From the NCBI RefSeq assembly GCF_904846675.1, contig NZ_CAJHBT010000021.1, forward strand, positions 1 through 50,249: DNA of 50,249 nucleotides, written 5' to 3'. The stretch's first letter is position 1. The number at the start of each line of letters is the position of its first letter. The position numbers and the translations under genes were made by a program. The stretch is from Psychrobacter urativorans. Lineage in GTDB: Bacteria; Pseudomonadota; Gammaproteobacteria; Pseudomonadales; Moraxellaceae. This document shows positions 1 through 11,503 of the stretch, piece by piece. The notes beneath the pieces were generated by a model. The model searched no databases, had not been told where the DNA came from, and saw only the letters and a list, made by a program, of their open reading frames with translations.

Positions 1-55
1 TTATGAAGCTGCTGTGATTCTAGCCTGTGTCTTTATTTGGCTGCCGCTGATTTGA
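1..55 (+). CDS. 3' end of an unidentified membrane protein (partial)
   Basis: Frame 2 is open from the window edge to a TGA at 53-55 and encodes a short hydrophobic tail (YEAAVILACVFIWLPLI). This would suit the last transmembrane helix of a membrane protein, possibly a DMT/RarD-like transporter. Only 17 codons are visible, so the identification is a guess. It points in the same direction as mnmG, which starts about 240 bases downstream. Confidence 0.3.
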   Translation, partial: YEAAVILACVFIWLPLI

Positions 56-226
56 ATTCTATACAGACCCTAATATACTTATAGTTTTTAGAGATTAATT
101 GATGGTTTTTCAGTATAAATACTCTTAAAGCTTTGATTTATTGTTATAATTATTAGTTTTCTAGCTTTTGGTCGCGTTTAGCGGCTGTTATCCTTTTTTT
201 TAAAATACGATTGATGTCCATTTGCG

Positions 227-267
227 TTATTACCTGTTATTGATTATTAACCAATAATAGGTAATAA
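227..267. promoter_or_regulatory. Long inverted repeat upstream of mnmG
   Basis: A 16-base arm at 227-242 (TTATTACCTGTTATTG) pairs with 252-267 (CAATAATAGGTAATAA), with one mismatch and a 9-base AT-rich loop. It ends 30 bases before the mnmG start. It is followed by A residues rather than a T run on the plus strand, so it may be a 5' UTR hairpin or a protein-binding site rather than a plus-strand terminator. The rest of 56-297 is AT-rich with no gene visible. Confidence 0.5.
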
Positions 268-297
268 AAAAGTACTCATTAATCAAGCGAGGCACAT

Positions 298-2193
298 ATG
301 CAATACCCAAAAACTTACGACGTGGTGGTCATCGGTGGTGGTCATGCCGGTACAGAAGCGGCCTTAGCTGCCGCGCGTATGGGCGCGCAGACCTTGCTAT
401 TGACCCATAATATTGAGACCCTCGGGCAGATGAGTTGTAATCCGGCGATTGGCGGTATCGGCAAGTCGCATCTGGTGCGTGAGATTGATGCGCTTGGTGG
501 CGCAATGGCGCTGGCTACTGATAAAGCTGGTATTCAGTTTCGGGTATTGAACAGTCGTAAGGGCGCGGCAGTTCGAGCAACGCGTGCACAAGCAGATCGT
601 ATTCTCTACAAAGCCGCTATCCGTCATACGCTTGAGAATCAGCCCAACCTTGATATATTTCAGCAAGCTGCTGATGATATCTTGGTCGAAAATGGTTGCG
701 CAACTGCCGTTGTGACGTCTACTGGTATTGTCTTTAAGACTGAAACCGTCATATTGACCTCAGGAACTTTCTTGGGCGGCGTTATCCATATCGGTTTAGA
801 GAACTCCAAAGGGGGACGAGCAGGGGATCCGCCTTCTATTAAGCTTGCCGACCGTTTGCGTGAGCTTAAACTTCCCGTAGGTCGCCTCAAGACAGGCACG
901 CCCGCACGTATTGATGCGCGTAGCGTCGATTTTAGCGTGATGACCGTTCAGGCCGGCGATACGCCATTGCCAGTGATGAGTTATATGGGTGACGCCTCCA
1001 TGCATCCTGAGCAAGTGAACTGTTATATTACTCATACCAATGCGCGTACCCATGACATTATCCGTGAAAATTTAGACCGCTCACCAATGTTTTCTGGCAA
1101 AATTGAAGGGATTGGCCCACGTTATTGTCCTTCCATTGAAGACAAAATTCATCGTTTTGCGGATAAAGACAGCCATCAGATATTTATTGAGCCCGAAGGC
1201 TTAACCACCCATGAGCTGTATCCAAACGGTATCTCAACCAGTTTACCGTTTGATGTGCAGTTAGAGTTTATTCATAGTATGAAAGGGCTAGAAAATGCAC
1301 ATATCACCCGTCCCGGCTATGCGATTGAATACGATTATTTTGATCCCCAAAGCCTAAAGCCAACTCTTGAAACCAAGTCCATTGATCGCTTATATTTCGC
1401 CGGTCAAATCAACGGTACGACCGGTTATGAAGAAGCAGGCGTGCAAGGATTGCTAGCAGGTACCAACGCGGCATTAGTCACTCGTGATAATAATGAGTTT
1501 GAAACCTGGACCCCGCGCCGTGACCAAGCTTATCTTGGCGTACTTGTCGATGACTTAATCACTCACGGTACTACTGAGCCGTACCGGATGTTTACCAGCC
1601 GCGCTGAATATCGTTTGCTACTGCGTGAAGACAATGCCGATCAGCGTCTCACTGAAATCGGTCGTAAGCTTGGCTTGGTAGATGATACGCGCTGGCAGGC
1701 CTATGAACAGAAAATGGATGCTATCAGTACAGAGGCCAATCGCTTAAAAGACTTATGGGCAACGCCTGTAAATGCGCTTGGACAACAAGTAACCGCGCAA
1801 ACTGGCGAGGTGTTGACGAAAGAATCTACCGCTTACGACTTGCTTAAACGTCCGCAAATCCACTTCACCGATATTGCTGCAATTACTGACTCGCAAGTTG
1901 ATGCCCAAGTCGGCGAGCAAATTGAGATATCAGTTAAATATGCCGGCTATATTAACCGTCAGCAAGAAGAGATTGATCAGATGAAACGTCTGGAGTTGAC
2001 GCCATTGCCACTGGACTTTGATTATAGTATGGTGTCCGGCTTATCTAATGAGGTGGTACAAAAACTGACTCAAGTTCGTCCTGCAACGCTTGCACAAGCG
2101 GGCCGTGTCAGTGGGGTTACGCCTGCCGCGATTCAAATTCTAGCGATGACTGTCAAAAAGCAGAAAAAAGTAAAGGCGGCATTAGAGTCATAA
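298..2193 (+). CDS. mnmG: MnmG (GidA), tRNA uridine-5-carboxymethylaminomethyl modification enzyme
   Basis: With MnmE, MnmG installs the carboxymethylaminomethyl group at C5 of the wobble uridine in a set of tRNAs, using FAD and NADH in the cytosol. The N-terminal FAD-binding Rossmann motif [10 protein letters not shown] lies at residues 13-22. The conserved [11 protein letters not shown] segment with Cys47 follows, and [11 protein letters not shown] and the C-terminal YAGYINRQ helical region are present. The length of 631 residues is normal for the family. The ATG at 298 is preceded by AAGCGAGG. The same wobble bases are thiolated by the pathway fed by tusDCBE near 30-31.7 kb in this window. 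Confidence 0.97.
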   Translation: MQYPKTYDVVVIGGGHAGTEAALAAARMGAQTLLLTHNIETLGQMSCNPAIGGIGKSHLVREIDALGGAMALATDKAGIQFRVLNSRKGAAVRATRAQADRILYKAAIRHTLENQPNLDIFQQAADDILVENGCATAVVTSTGIVFKTETVILTSGTFLGGVIHIGLENSKGGRAGDPPSIKLADRLRELKLPVGRLKTGTPARIDARSVDFSVMTVQAGDTPLPVMSYMGDASMHPEQVNCYITHTNARTHDIIRENLDRSPMFSGKIEGIGPRYCPSIEDKIHRFADKDSHQIFIEPEGLTTHELYPNGISTSLPFDVQLEFIHSMKGLENAHITRPGYAIEYDYFDPQSLKPTLETKSIDRLYFAGQINGTTGYEEAGVQGLLAGTNAALVTRDNNEFETWTPRRDQAYLGVLVDDLITHGTTEPYRMFTSRAEYRLLLREDNADQRLTEIGRKLGLVDDTRWQAYEQKMDAISTEANRLKDLWATPVNALGQQVTAQTGEVLTKESTAYDLLKRPQIHFTDIAAITDSQVDAQVGEQIEISVKYAGYINRQQEEIDQMKRLELTPLPLDFDYSMVSGLSNEVVQKLTQVRPATLAQAGRVSGVTPAAIQILAMTVKKQKKVKAALES

Positions 2194-2278
2194 TTTAATC
2201 TGAACCGTTCTAGTCTATTATAACTTACCCTGATACTGTCCTTATCTGTTTGGGCACCTTGTCGACCTGAGCCTATTT

Positions 2279-3238
2279 ATGACTGCTGCTATTATTTTTG
2301 CGATTACCATTATTATGCCTAACCTTATGTTAATGGGGTTGGGTTTTTTTATGCAGCGTCATGAACAGGCGAGTCAAGAGTTTATTGATCAAGCGTCAAG
2401 TTTCGTCTTTAATTATTGCCTGCCAGCGTTATTGTTTTTTAGTGTGGTCGATAGTGAGGTCGATTATGCCAAGCAAATGGTCCTCATAGTTGCTGGCATT
2501 GTCGTCACCTTTATCTTGTTTATTGGCTCTGAGATATATGCCAAACGCTTTATCAGTAAGCCTGCGGATCGAGGGGTATTCGTCCAAGGTATATTCCGTA
2601 GCAATATGGCCATTATCGGTCTGGCAACGGTCGCCAATGCTTATGGTGAGCGCGGCCTAAGTATTGGCGCGGTCTATATGGGTATTGTGACGATATTGTT
2701 TAATATTTTAGCTGTCATTACCCTGAGCCGCGTGTCTAAAAGCGCCGATGATACGTGGGTCAGTCGCAGCACAATGGTCATTAAAAAGCTGGCGACCAAT
2801 CCACTTATTATTGCCTTATTAGGTGCCTTTGCTTATAAGGCGCTGCCACTACCACCATTAACCGGTATGATTCATACCACTGGTGATCTGCTTGCTGCGG
2901 TGGCGCTACCATTAGCACTTATTTGTGCAGGCGCGAGTATTGATTTAAAGTCTATGCTCAGTCCCTCGGGATTGTCCATGCAGGCCAGTATCGGCCGCAT
3001 TGTTATTGCCCCATTGCTGGCGATTGCGGTGGGTTTGGGTTTTGGCTTATCTGGTATCCATATGGGCGTGCTGTTTCTGATGGCAGCATCGCCGACTGCT
3101 GCTGCTAGCTATGTAATGGTAAAAGCTATGGGCGGTAATGATATATTAGCGGCTAATATTTTAGCTTTTACTACCGTAGTAGGTATGTTCGGTATGGCAA
3201 TTGGGGCGGCAATATTGCGTGGATTTGGACTGATGTGA
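2279..3238 (+). CDS. AEC family transporter (auxin efflux carrier / malonate-malate permease type), copy 1
   Basis: This is a 319-residue integral membrane protein with about ten hydrophobic segments and the two-half architecture of the AEC family. The signature region NYCLPALLFFSVVDS is near residues 45-59, and the Gly/Ala-rich LALICAGASIDLKSML is in the second half. Family members export or import organic anions; the substrate cannot be told from sequence. The start ATG at 2279 follows the same GAGCC...TTT leader seen before its paralogue at 3736. The two copies have equal length and are clearly similar over their entire lengths, which points to local gene duplication. The 85 bases after mnmG contain no obvious terminator. 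Confidence 0.9.
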   Translation: MTAAIIFAITIIMPNLMLMGLGFFMQRHEQASQEFIDQASSFVFNYCLPALLFFSVVDSEVDYAKQMVLIVAGIVVTFILFIGSEIYAKRFISKPADRGVFVQGIFRSNMAIIGLATVANAYGERGLSIGAVYMGIVTILFNILAVITLSRVSKSADDTWVSRSTMVIKKLATNPLIIALLGAFAYKALPLPPLTGMIHTTGDLLAAVALPLALICAGASIDLKSMLSPSGLSMQASIGRIVIAPLLAIAVGLGFGLSGIHMGVLFLMAASPTAAASYVMVKAMGGNDILAANILAFTTVVGMFGMAIGAAILRGFGLM

Positions 3239-3367
3239 GATGTTTTTTTATCGTTAACACTTTTAGAACAGCAGGATACCGAGCTGTTCTAGTTTGAGGG
3301 CTAGCGGTATGTAAAAATACAGTGGCTAATAACAACTCCAATCGATTATACAAACTAGGTGCACCCC

Positions 3368-3577
3368 ATGCCTTATGATAAATTATCAGACCTTCCAAGC
3401 GCTGTAAAAGACAACCTACCAAAACATGCGCAAGAAATTTTTCAAGCCGCCTTTAATAGCGCCAGCAACGAGCATGGTGATGAATCGCGCTGGTTTGCTA
3501 CTGCGTGGGCCGCTGTCGAAGAGGTCTATCAAAAAAATGATGACGGTAATTGGGTAAAAAAGCCCAATCATAAATAA
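3368..3577 (+). CDS. chaB: ChaB-like small protein
   Basis: This is a 69-residue soluble protein matching the ChaB family: the start MPY, then SDLP, the motif LPKHAQEIFQAAFNSA, and WAAVEEVYQK before a basic tail ending in KKPNHK. E. coli ChaB (76 residues) is encoded beside the ChaA cation/proton antiporter. Its biochemical role is unclear, and no chaA is visible here. An in-frame GTG at 3359 would add three residues, but ATG 3368 with AGG at 3357-3359 gives the family-typical MPY start. The gene sits alone between two AEC transporter paralogues on the same strand. Confidence 0.85.
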   Translation: MPYDKLSDLPSAVKDNLPKHAQEIFQAAFNSASNEHGDESRWFATAWAAVEEVYQKNDDGNWVKKPNHK

Positions 3578-3735
3578 CCAGTCTAATTATAACCAGCGGC
3601 CTATACGTCATAGCTATCATAAGTTGCCATGAGCCATCATAACTCGACCGACCCAATCATTTATAACTCTCCATAACCTAATCTATAACAATCATACCTG
3701 CATTATTGAGGGTATCCTGTTGACTTGAGCCATTT

Positions 3736-4695
3736 ATGACCGACGCTATTCTTTTTGCGCTTACTATTGTTGTGCCCAATTTAGCCTTGATGGCGTTGGG
3801 TTTTTTTATGAAAAGACAGGGTCAGGCCAGCCAAACGTTTATTGATCAAGCATCCAACTTTGTCTTTACTTACTGCTTGCCAGCCTTACTGTTCTTTAGT
3901 GTGGTTGACAGCCATGTCGATTATGCCAAGCAAGCCGTATTGATTGCAGCTGGCGTGTTGATCACCCTTATTCTATTTTTTGGTGCTGAGTTATTTTCTA
4001 AGCGTTTTATCAGTGATCCCGCTGATAAAGGGGTATTTGTACAAGGAGTATTCCGTAGTAATTTGGCCATTATCGGTCTATCGACGATATCGAATGCTTA
4101 TGGGCAGGAAGGGTTAAGTATTGGTGCGGTCTATATTGGTGTGGTGACGATACTATATAACACCCTAGCGGTCATCACTTTAAGTAAGGTGTCTACTGAT
4201 TCTAATGAGTCATGGCCGAGCCGTATTAAGTCCGTCTTTAAAAAGCTCATTACCAACCCGCTGATTCTGGCTCTCTTAGCCGCTTTTGCTTACAAAGCAC
4301 TACCACTACCGCCACTCACAGGGGTTATTCATTCAACTGGCGACCTACTGTCATCAGTCGCCTTACCGCTGGCACTGATTTGCGCTGGTGCTAGTATTGA
4401 TTTGAAGGCTATGCTGCGTCCATCGGGTCTGTGTGTGCAGGCCAGTGCTGCTCGTATTATTATCGCACCACTATTAGCAGTTGTTATAGGTTTGAGCTTT
4501 GGTTTAACCGGTATTCATATGGGTGTGTTGTTTCTGATGGTGTCAGCGCCAGCAGCAGCGGCGGGTTATGTGATGGCAAAAGCAATGGGCGGCAATGATG
4601 TACTGGCGGCGAACATTCTAGCCCTTACTACCGTGGTTGGTATGTTCGGTATGGCGATCGGGGCAGGACTATTACGCGGGTTTGGATTGATGTAA
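3736..4695 (+). CDS. AEC family transporter, copy 2
   Basis: This 319-residue paralogue has the same length as the protein encoded at 2279-3238 and is highly similar along its full length (for example FVFTYCLPALLFFSVVDS and LPLALICAGASIDLKAML). It is predicted to carry about ten transmembrane helices in two halves and to transport an organic anion; the substrate is unknown. The ATG at 3736 is preceded by TTGAGCCATTT, almost the same as the leader of copy 1. A hairpin terminator follows at 4785-4816. Confidence 0.9.
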   Translation: MTDAILFALTIVVPNLALMALGFFMKRQGQASQTFIDQASNFVFTYCLPALLFFSVVDSHVDYAKQAVLIAAGVLITLILFFGAELFSKRFISDPADKGVFVQGVFRSNLAIIGLSTISNAYGQEGLSIGAVYIGVVTILYNTLAVITLSKVSTDSNESWPSRIKSVFKKLITNPLILALLAAFAYKALPLPPLTGVIHSTGDLLSSVALPLALICAGASIDLKAMLRPSGLCVQASAARIIIAPLLAVVIGLSFGLTGIHMGVLFLMVSAPAAAAGYVMAKAMGGNDVLAANILALTTVVGMFGMAIGAGLLRGFGLM

Positions 4696-4784
4696 AACAT
4701 GCTTAGTGTTAGAGACTGATTGTTAATTAAAAGGTAGTAGATAATTTATTAAAATAGCCTAAGCCCCAATTTCCAAATTAACAG

Positions 4785-4816
4785 AGCCCACTTAATACTT
4801 TGAATGGGCTTTTTTA
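4785..4816 (+). terminator. Rho-independent terminator after AEC copy 2
   Basis: AGCCCA at 4785-4790 pairs with TGGGCT at 4805-4810 and is followed by a run of T at 4811-4815. It would end the transcript of the second AEC transporter gene. Confidence 0.75.
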
Positions 4817-4907
4817 TGTCAATAATAAGTGCCTAAAATTTTTTAGCTTGTCTGAATTTTTTGTTATCTTAATATTAAACAATTAAAGTATTACCAACTG
4901 TTTTGCG

Positions 4908-4919
4908 CGTTATATAACG
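4908..4919. promoter_or_regulatory. Perfect 12-bp palindrome upstream of the ornithine cyclodeaminase homologue
   Basis: CGTTATATAACG is self-complementary and lies about 100 bases before the start at 5021 in an otherwise gene-free AT-rich spacer (4817-5020). It could be an operator. There is no direct evidence for function. Confidence 0.3.
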
Positions 4920-5020
4920 GCATGATAGGTAACTTATGATAATAATTAATTTAATAAAAATATTGTTAGTATTAGCGACCATCATCGACTCCCACTATTA
5001 ACCAACAAGGAACGCTTTCA

Positions 5021-6082
5021 ATGCAACTCTTAAACCAAGCAGAGGTCACCGAATATCTTAATATACAAGATGCTATCGACACTATTGAGCAGCTATTACA
5101 CCAGCAAGCTGCTCATCCAAGCTGGATTAAATCGCCTGAACGCTTAGTGATTGAGACTTTTAGCGAAGATCTTTTTAGCAATAGTGGCGAGCACAGCTCA
5201 GGCGCGCATTTATCAATGCCTGCAATTATTTATAATGGTAAGCAAGAATATACTGCCGTGAAGCTGGTCACCATTTGTCCTGACAATCCCAGTCGTGACC
5301 TGCCAACGACTACCGCCATTGTCACGGTATCTAATAATGCTACCGGTAAGATATTAGCAGTGATGGATGGTATTTATATTACTCAAGTGCGCACCGCAGC
5401 GCTATCGGGTATCGCTACTAACTATATGTCAAAATCTGACTGTCAAAGCGTAGCAGTTGTCGGCTGCGGCGGTATGGCTTATGAGCAATTGAACGCGGTA
5501 CTAACGGTACGCCCTAAAATTAAAACTGTTTATTTATGGAATAGAAGCCCCAGAGGTGCTGAGCAATTTAAAGCACGCTTCGCCCGTGATTATGCGCAGT
5601 GGAATGTTGAATTAAACGTCTGTGAGCAGATTGAAGATGCTATTAAAGATGCCGATATTATCAATGTAGCAACTCGCTCTGATGAGGGTTTATTTAGCGT
5701 TGAGCAAATAAAGTCTGATGCACACATCAATGCAATAGGCGCGTATCGGCCATCGATGAAAGAGATTAGCAATGATGTTATTAAAAATAGCGGTATGATT
5801 ATAGTCGATGATCTGGCTGGTAGCCGTCATGAGGCTGGTGACTTGATCCAAGCTGATGAAGCTTCCGATTGTGCGTGGACGTGGGATGATCTGAGTGGTG
5901 ATTTGCAAGCGCTAGTGACAGGCAAATTAACGGACAAAGCAGCTAAGGCGAAGCAAGCCATAACCTTGTTCAAGTCTGTGGGCGCAGCAAGTTTCGATGC
6001 AGCAGTAGCGCTATATGTAGCCAAGCAAGCACAGGAAAATAACTTAGGGGAACAGGTTGTTTGGGAAAAACTTCCAAAGTAA
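5021..6082 (+). CDS. Ornithine cyclodeaminase / mu-crystallin family protein
   Basis: This is a 353-residue NAD(P)-dependent enzyme of the OCD/mu-crystallin family. Members include ornithine cyclodeaminase, alanine dehydrogenase and delta-1-pyrroline-2-carboxylate reductase. The family motif VRTAALSGIATNYM lies near residues 123-136. The Rossmann dinucleotide motif VVGCGGMAYEQ comes soon after, and VATRSDEGLF and DDLAGSRHEAGD lie in the second half. The substrate cannot be assigned from sequence alone. The ATG at 5021 is preceded by an AAGGA at about 10 bases. The gene is monocistronic, bounded by terminators at 4785-4816 and 6143-6177. Confidence 0.88.
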   Translation: MQLLNQAEVTEYLNIQDAIDTIEQLLHQQAAHPSWIKSPERLVIETFSEDLFSNSGEHSSGAHLSMPAIIYNGKQEYTAVKLVTICPDNPSRDLPTTTAIVTVSNNATGKILAVMDGIYITQVRTAALSGIATNYMSKSDCQSVAVVGCGGMAYEQLNAVLTVRPKIKTVYLWNRSPRGAEQFKARFARDYAQWNVELNVCEQIEDAIKDADIINVATRSDEGLFSVEQIKSDAHINAIGAYRPSMKEISNDVIKNSGMIIVDDLAGSRHEAGDLIQADEASDCAWTWDDLSGDLQALVTGKLTDKAAKAKQAITLFKSVGAASFDAAVALYVAKQAQENNLGEQVVWEKLPK

Positions 6083-6142
6083 TCATTATTACAATTAATA
6101 TTTTTTGTAATTAGCCTTCTTAAACCCATAAATATAGCCAAA

Positions 6143-6177
6143 AAAAACCTCCTATTTTAATTAAATAGGAGGTTTTT
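6143..6177. terminator. Bidirectional terminator between convergent genes
   Basis: AAAAACCTCCTATTT (6143-6157) pairs perfectly with AAATAGGAGGTTTTT (6163-6177) around a 5-base loop. A run on one side and T run on the other let it serve both the plus-strand gene ending at 6082 and the minus-strand gene ending at 6198. Confidence 0.85.
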
Positions 6178-6197
6178 GTTCTTGATTTATTTATTGG

Positions 6198-6362
6198 CTA
6201 TCGACGGTTATTACGTTTATCTTCACGACGCTTTTTACCTTTAGGGCTGATACGATAGGTCAAATAGCCGCCTATCGCCATAACCGCAATAAAAGCCAAA
6301 ATATAAATGAATATTGATGAGCCAATAAGTAATGAGGCACCGATAATAGGAGTAGCGTCCAT
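6198..6362 (-). CDS. Small single-pass membrane protein, unknown function
   Basis: This 54-residue protein has one long hydrophobic segment (about residues 8-37, including IFIYILAFIAVMAIGGYLTY) and a strongly basic tail rich in Lys and Arg (KGKKRREDKRNNRR). That predicts an N-out, C-in membrane anchor. The ATG at 6362 is chosen. An in-frame TTG at 6389 would add nine residues but has no ribosome-binding site. The gene starts 30 bases after the stop of the flavin oxidoreductase gene and is probably co-transcribed with it. I do not recognise a family. Confidence 0.6.
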   Translation of the reverse strand: MDATPIIGASLLIGSSIFIYILAFIAVMAIGGYLTYRISPKGKKRREDKRNNRR

Positions 6363-6392
6363 GGCAGTTATCCAATCATAGTTTATCAATAA

Positions 6393-7412
6393 TTATGCAG
6401 GGGCAGCAGCAGATTGTAAAGTAAACAAATTTAGCTGAGGTGTAAGCGCTAGTGAATGCAGACGTGCCGCTTGGTCATAGACGTTGGCGGTGACAATCAA
6501 CTCATCCGGCTGATATTTTGCAATAAATTCAGCAATTTTTGGCTGCACGGTTTCTACTGAACCAATAAACGAGATCGATAATGCCTTGTTGACAGCCATT
6601 TTTTCTGCAGGACTCCAGATCGCATTCATATCTTCTATGGGTTTTGGCATTTGCCCACGCTCATTACGGAGCAGGTGCACAAAGCTTTGCTGTGCTGAGG
6701 TAAAGTGATAATTGGCAGTGGCATCATCATCAGCTAACAGTAGATTTGCAGCAAGCATGACATAAGGCTTGTCGAGATAAGCAGAAGGTTGGAACTGCTC
6801 GCGGTAAGTGGTGATAGCATTCTCAAGCATTTGCGGTGCAAAATGCGAAGCAAATACATACGGTAGCCCTAAATGTGCCGCTAAGGTTGCACCAAATAAT
6901 GAAGACCCTAAAATCCAAAGTGGCACATTTGATTTTGCACCAGGGAATGCTTGCACTGGACTGTTATCAGTACCATCGCCTAATAAATATAACAACTCTT
7001 GCACATCTTGCGGGAAGCGCTCAGCATCTTGCATCTGCCGACGTAACGCCTGAAAGGTAGCGCCATCGGTACCAGGGGCACGGCCTAGACCTAAATCAAT
7101 ACGATCGCCATACAACGCTTGTAACGTACCGAATTGCTCAGCAACCACTAAGGGCGCATGGTTCGGTAGCATGATACCGCCTGAGCCAATACGAATATGC
7201 TCAGTTTGGCTACCAATATGCGATAGCAAGACTGAGGTCGCGGCACTAGCAATACCCGCCATATTATGGTGCTCGGCCATCCAATAGCGGTTTAAGCCAA
7301 CCTTTTCTGCTTGCTGGGCAATCTCAACCGTTTGGGCAATACCATCAGCGATGGTTTTACCGGTAGGGACGGGTGCTAAATCTAGGAAGGATAAAGGGAT
7401 TGTGTTACTCAT
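6393..7412 (-). CDS. LLM class flavin-dependent oxidoreductase (luciferase-like monooxygenase)
   Basis: This 339-residue protein has the bacterial-luciferase-like TIM-barrel sequence of the YhbW/YwcH-type group. Visible motifs are [11 protein letters not shown] at the N terminus, [13 protein letters not shown] near residues 40-52, [20 protein letters not shown] near 74-93, and [12 protein letters not shown]. Members use reduced FMN; substrates are mostly unknown. TAGGTGACTT immediately precedes the ATG at 7412 and supports this start. A 21-base palindrome lies 19 bases upstream (7431-7451). A small membrane protein gene follows. Confidence 0.9.
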   Translation of the reverse strand: MSNTIPLSFLDLAPVPTGKTIADGIAQTVEIAQQAEKVGLNRYWMAEHHNMAGIASAATSVLLSHIGSQTEHIRIGSGGIMLPNHAPLVVAEQFGTLQALYGDRIDLGLGRAPGTDGATFQALRRQMQDAERFPQDVQELLYLLGDGTDNSPVQAFPGAKSNVPLWILGSSLFGATLAAHLGLPYVFASHFAPQMLENAITTYREQFQPSAYLDKPYVMLAANLLLADDDATANYHFTSAQQSFVHLLRNERGQMPKPIEDMNAIWSPAEKMAVNKALSISFIGSVETVQPKIAEFIAKYQPDELIVTANVYDQAARLHSLALTPQLNLFTLQSAAAPA

Positions 7413-7430
7413 AAGTCACCTATTATTATG

Positions 7431-7451
7431 ATGCCATATCGAATATGGCAT
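7431..7451. promoter_or_regulatory. 21-bp palindrome upstream of the LLM oxidoreductase gene
   Basis: ATGCCATAT (7431-7439), a 3-base centre, then ATATGGCAT (7443-7451) form a perfect inverted repeat ending 19 bases before the start codon at 7412. The size and symmetry fit an operator for a dimeric regulator. It could also be an mRNA hairpin near the ribosome-binding site. The remaining spacer to 7745 has no gene. Confidence 0.45.
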
Positions 7452-7745
7452 TCTTATCTTTGTGTTTATTTATAGTATTATAAAAGCGCTGGAGGTTCGC
7501 TATAACATTTTTTTATAGGCTTGGTATAGGCCGCCTTGAGCGCTTAACACTTAATATAATGGGGCGGAATTTCGGAATATAAAGGTCAATGTTAAAGGTA
7601 ATAACAAATCTTAATAAGACTGTGTTTTAAGCAGGGTGTAGCGAAGAATAAGCCTAATAGGCAAGCCTAAATTAGAAAGTTTATGTATTATTATAAGGAA
7701 AGTAGAGGATTATAATAATAACTAAGAGCCAAAATCAGAGAGAAA

Positions 7746-7777
7746 AAGGCCTCATTATCAATGAATAATGAGGCCTT
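7746..7777 (-). terminator. Terminator of the CysB-type regulator gene
   Basis: AAGGCCTCATTAT (7746-7758) pairs with ATAATGAGGCCTT (7765-7777). On the minus strand the hairpin is followed by TTTTTCTC. It lies 42 bases beyond the stop of the regulator gene. Confidence 0.85.
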
Positions 7778-7819
7778 AGCAATAAATAGTGCGTTGGAGT
7801 ACGCACGTTATGAGCCAAA

Positions 7820-8755
7820 CTAATCTTGGTGGTTAAACTGCTTCTGACACAGCTCCATAAAGGCACGGCCGTATTGACGGATTTCAGCATCATCACGCAC
7901 GGCCATCCAACTGGTAAAGCGGCCAAAATGATCGACTGGAATGGGCGTTAGATTATGATAATGACTGGGCTCAAAGGCCATCTCAGCGATAATACCAATA
8001 CCTAAACCCAGTGCCACATAAGTGCTGATCACATCAGCATCAAGGGCTGCTAGTACGATGTCAGGCTCAAGACCTGCATCACTAAACGCTTTATCGATCG
8101 CACTGCGGCCGGTAAAACCGCCGTGATAAGTCACAATCGGATAGCTGGCAAGGGTCGGTAGATCAACAGTCTCTAGACCGGCAAGCTCATGATCACTCGG
8201 CACAATAACACGGTGCGTCCAATCATAATAACGATGGCAGCGCAAATAATTATTATGAAGCAGCGACTCGGTGGCAATACCAATATCAGCTTGGCCACGA
8301 ATCACCATCTGTGCGATAGTTTCAGGATCGGATTGCTGTAATATTAAATTCACTTTTGGAAAGCGTTCTTTAAATTCTTTTACCACTTGTGGCAACACAT
8401 AGCGCGCCTGCGTATGAGTAGTCGCAATCGTTAGCGTACCGATATTTGGATTGTTGAAGTCGAGGCTGAGGTTTTCAATCGTACGGATTTCAGCAAATAT
8501 AGACTCAATGTGTGGCATGAGCGCTGTGCCCATGGTCGTCAGTCCCGTTAGGCGTTTGCCTTGACGGACGAATACTTCGGTTTTCAGTTGATTCTCAAGC
8601 GCAGCAATATGCTTGGATAAGCTTGATTGACTGGTATGTAGCACTGTTGCGGCTTGGCTTAAGTTATAACCATTGACCACGGTATGCCACACTGTTTCCA
8701 ACTGCTTAAGTTGAATTTGTAGATGCCGCTGATTGACCACCACATCGATTGCCAT
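7820..8755 (-). CDS. cysB: CysB-type LysR family transcriptional regulator
   Basis: This 311-residue regulator has an N-terminal winged helix-turn-helix of the LysR type (LSQAATVLHTSQSSLSKHIAALENQL, near residues 31-56). The effector-binding domain begins with IATTHTQARYVLP, the hallmark of the CysB/Cbl subgroup that senses N-acetylserine/sulfide or sulfate status and activates sulfur assimilation genes. Differences from enteric CysB include a distinct N terminus (MAIDVVVNQRHLQ) and a slightly shorter chain. AGGAATTAGGTT precedes the ATG at 8755. No sulfate genes are adjacent, so the target regulon is unknown. Confidence 0.82.
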   Translation of the reverse strand: MAIDVVVNQRHLQIQLKQLETVWHTVVNGYNLSQAATVLHTSQSSLSKHIAALENQLKTEVFVRQGKRLTGLTTMGTALMPHIESIFAEIRTIENLSLDFNNPNIGTLTIATTHTQARYVLPQVVKEFKERFPKVNLILQQSDPETIAQMVIRGQADIGIATESLLHNNYLRCHRYYDWTHRVIVPSDHELAGLETVDLPTLASYPIVTYHGGFTGRSAIDKAFSDAGLEPDIVLAALDADVISTYVALGLGIGIIAEMAFEPSHYHNLTPIPVDHFGRFTSWMAVRDDAEIRQYGRAFMELCQKQFNHQD

Positions 8756-8950
8756 AACCTAATTCCTCATAAATATAAAAATATACACTGTCTGTATATA
8801 AGAAAATCAAAACCCACAAAAATGCAGCAAGTCGCTAGTGTAAAACAAAGCCATTATTCTTTTATATACTAAATAGAAATTTATTTATACTATTTTGGAA
8901 TATATAGTTAAAGTATTAAGTAAAGAAATGAGCGGGAATGTGGAGTAATT

Positions 8951-9070
8951 ATGATTAGATTTACGAGTTAGCTATTAGGGTTGGTTCTTTTAACGAGCTG
9001 CTCAACGTTTAATAAACCTGTGGCGAGTAGTAAAAGTGATAGTTATGAAGTTTTAAGCCTGTCATCATAA
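8951..9070 (+). pseudogene. Small lipoprotein gene interrupted by an in-frame stop
   Basis: A GGAG 5-8 bases before ATG 8951 opens a frame reading MIRFTS, then TAG at 8969-8971, then LLGLVLLTSCSTFNK and onward to TAA at 9068-9070. The part after the stop is a textbook lipobox (LLTSC, Cys codon 8999-9001) with a Ser/Lys-rich tail. Without the TAG this would be a 39-residue lipoprotein. A strong hairpin terminator follows at once (9075-9108). Either it is a fresh nonsense pseudogene or translation starts at a non-ATG codon after the stop. The gene otherwise looks intact. Confidence 0.5.
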
Positions 9071-9074
9071 TGAT

Positions 9075-9108
9075 AAAAAAGAACCACCTTATATAAGATG
9101 GCTTTTTT
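9075..9108. terminator. Bidirectional terminator downstream of katG
   Basis: Near-palindromic CCACCTTATATAAGATGG (9084-9101) is flanked by an A run at 9075-9080 and a T run at 9103-9108. It can stop the minus-strand katG transcript ending at 9137 and the plus-strand lipoprotein fragment. Confidence 0.75.
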
Positions 9109-9136
9109 CGTAGGATTAAATAATTATAAGTAAATG

Positions 9137-11503
<2,367 letters not shown>

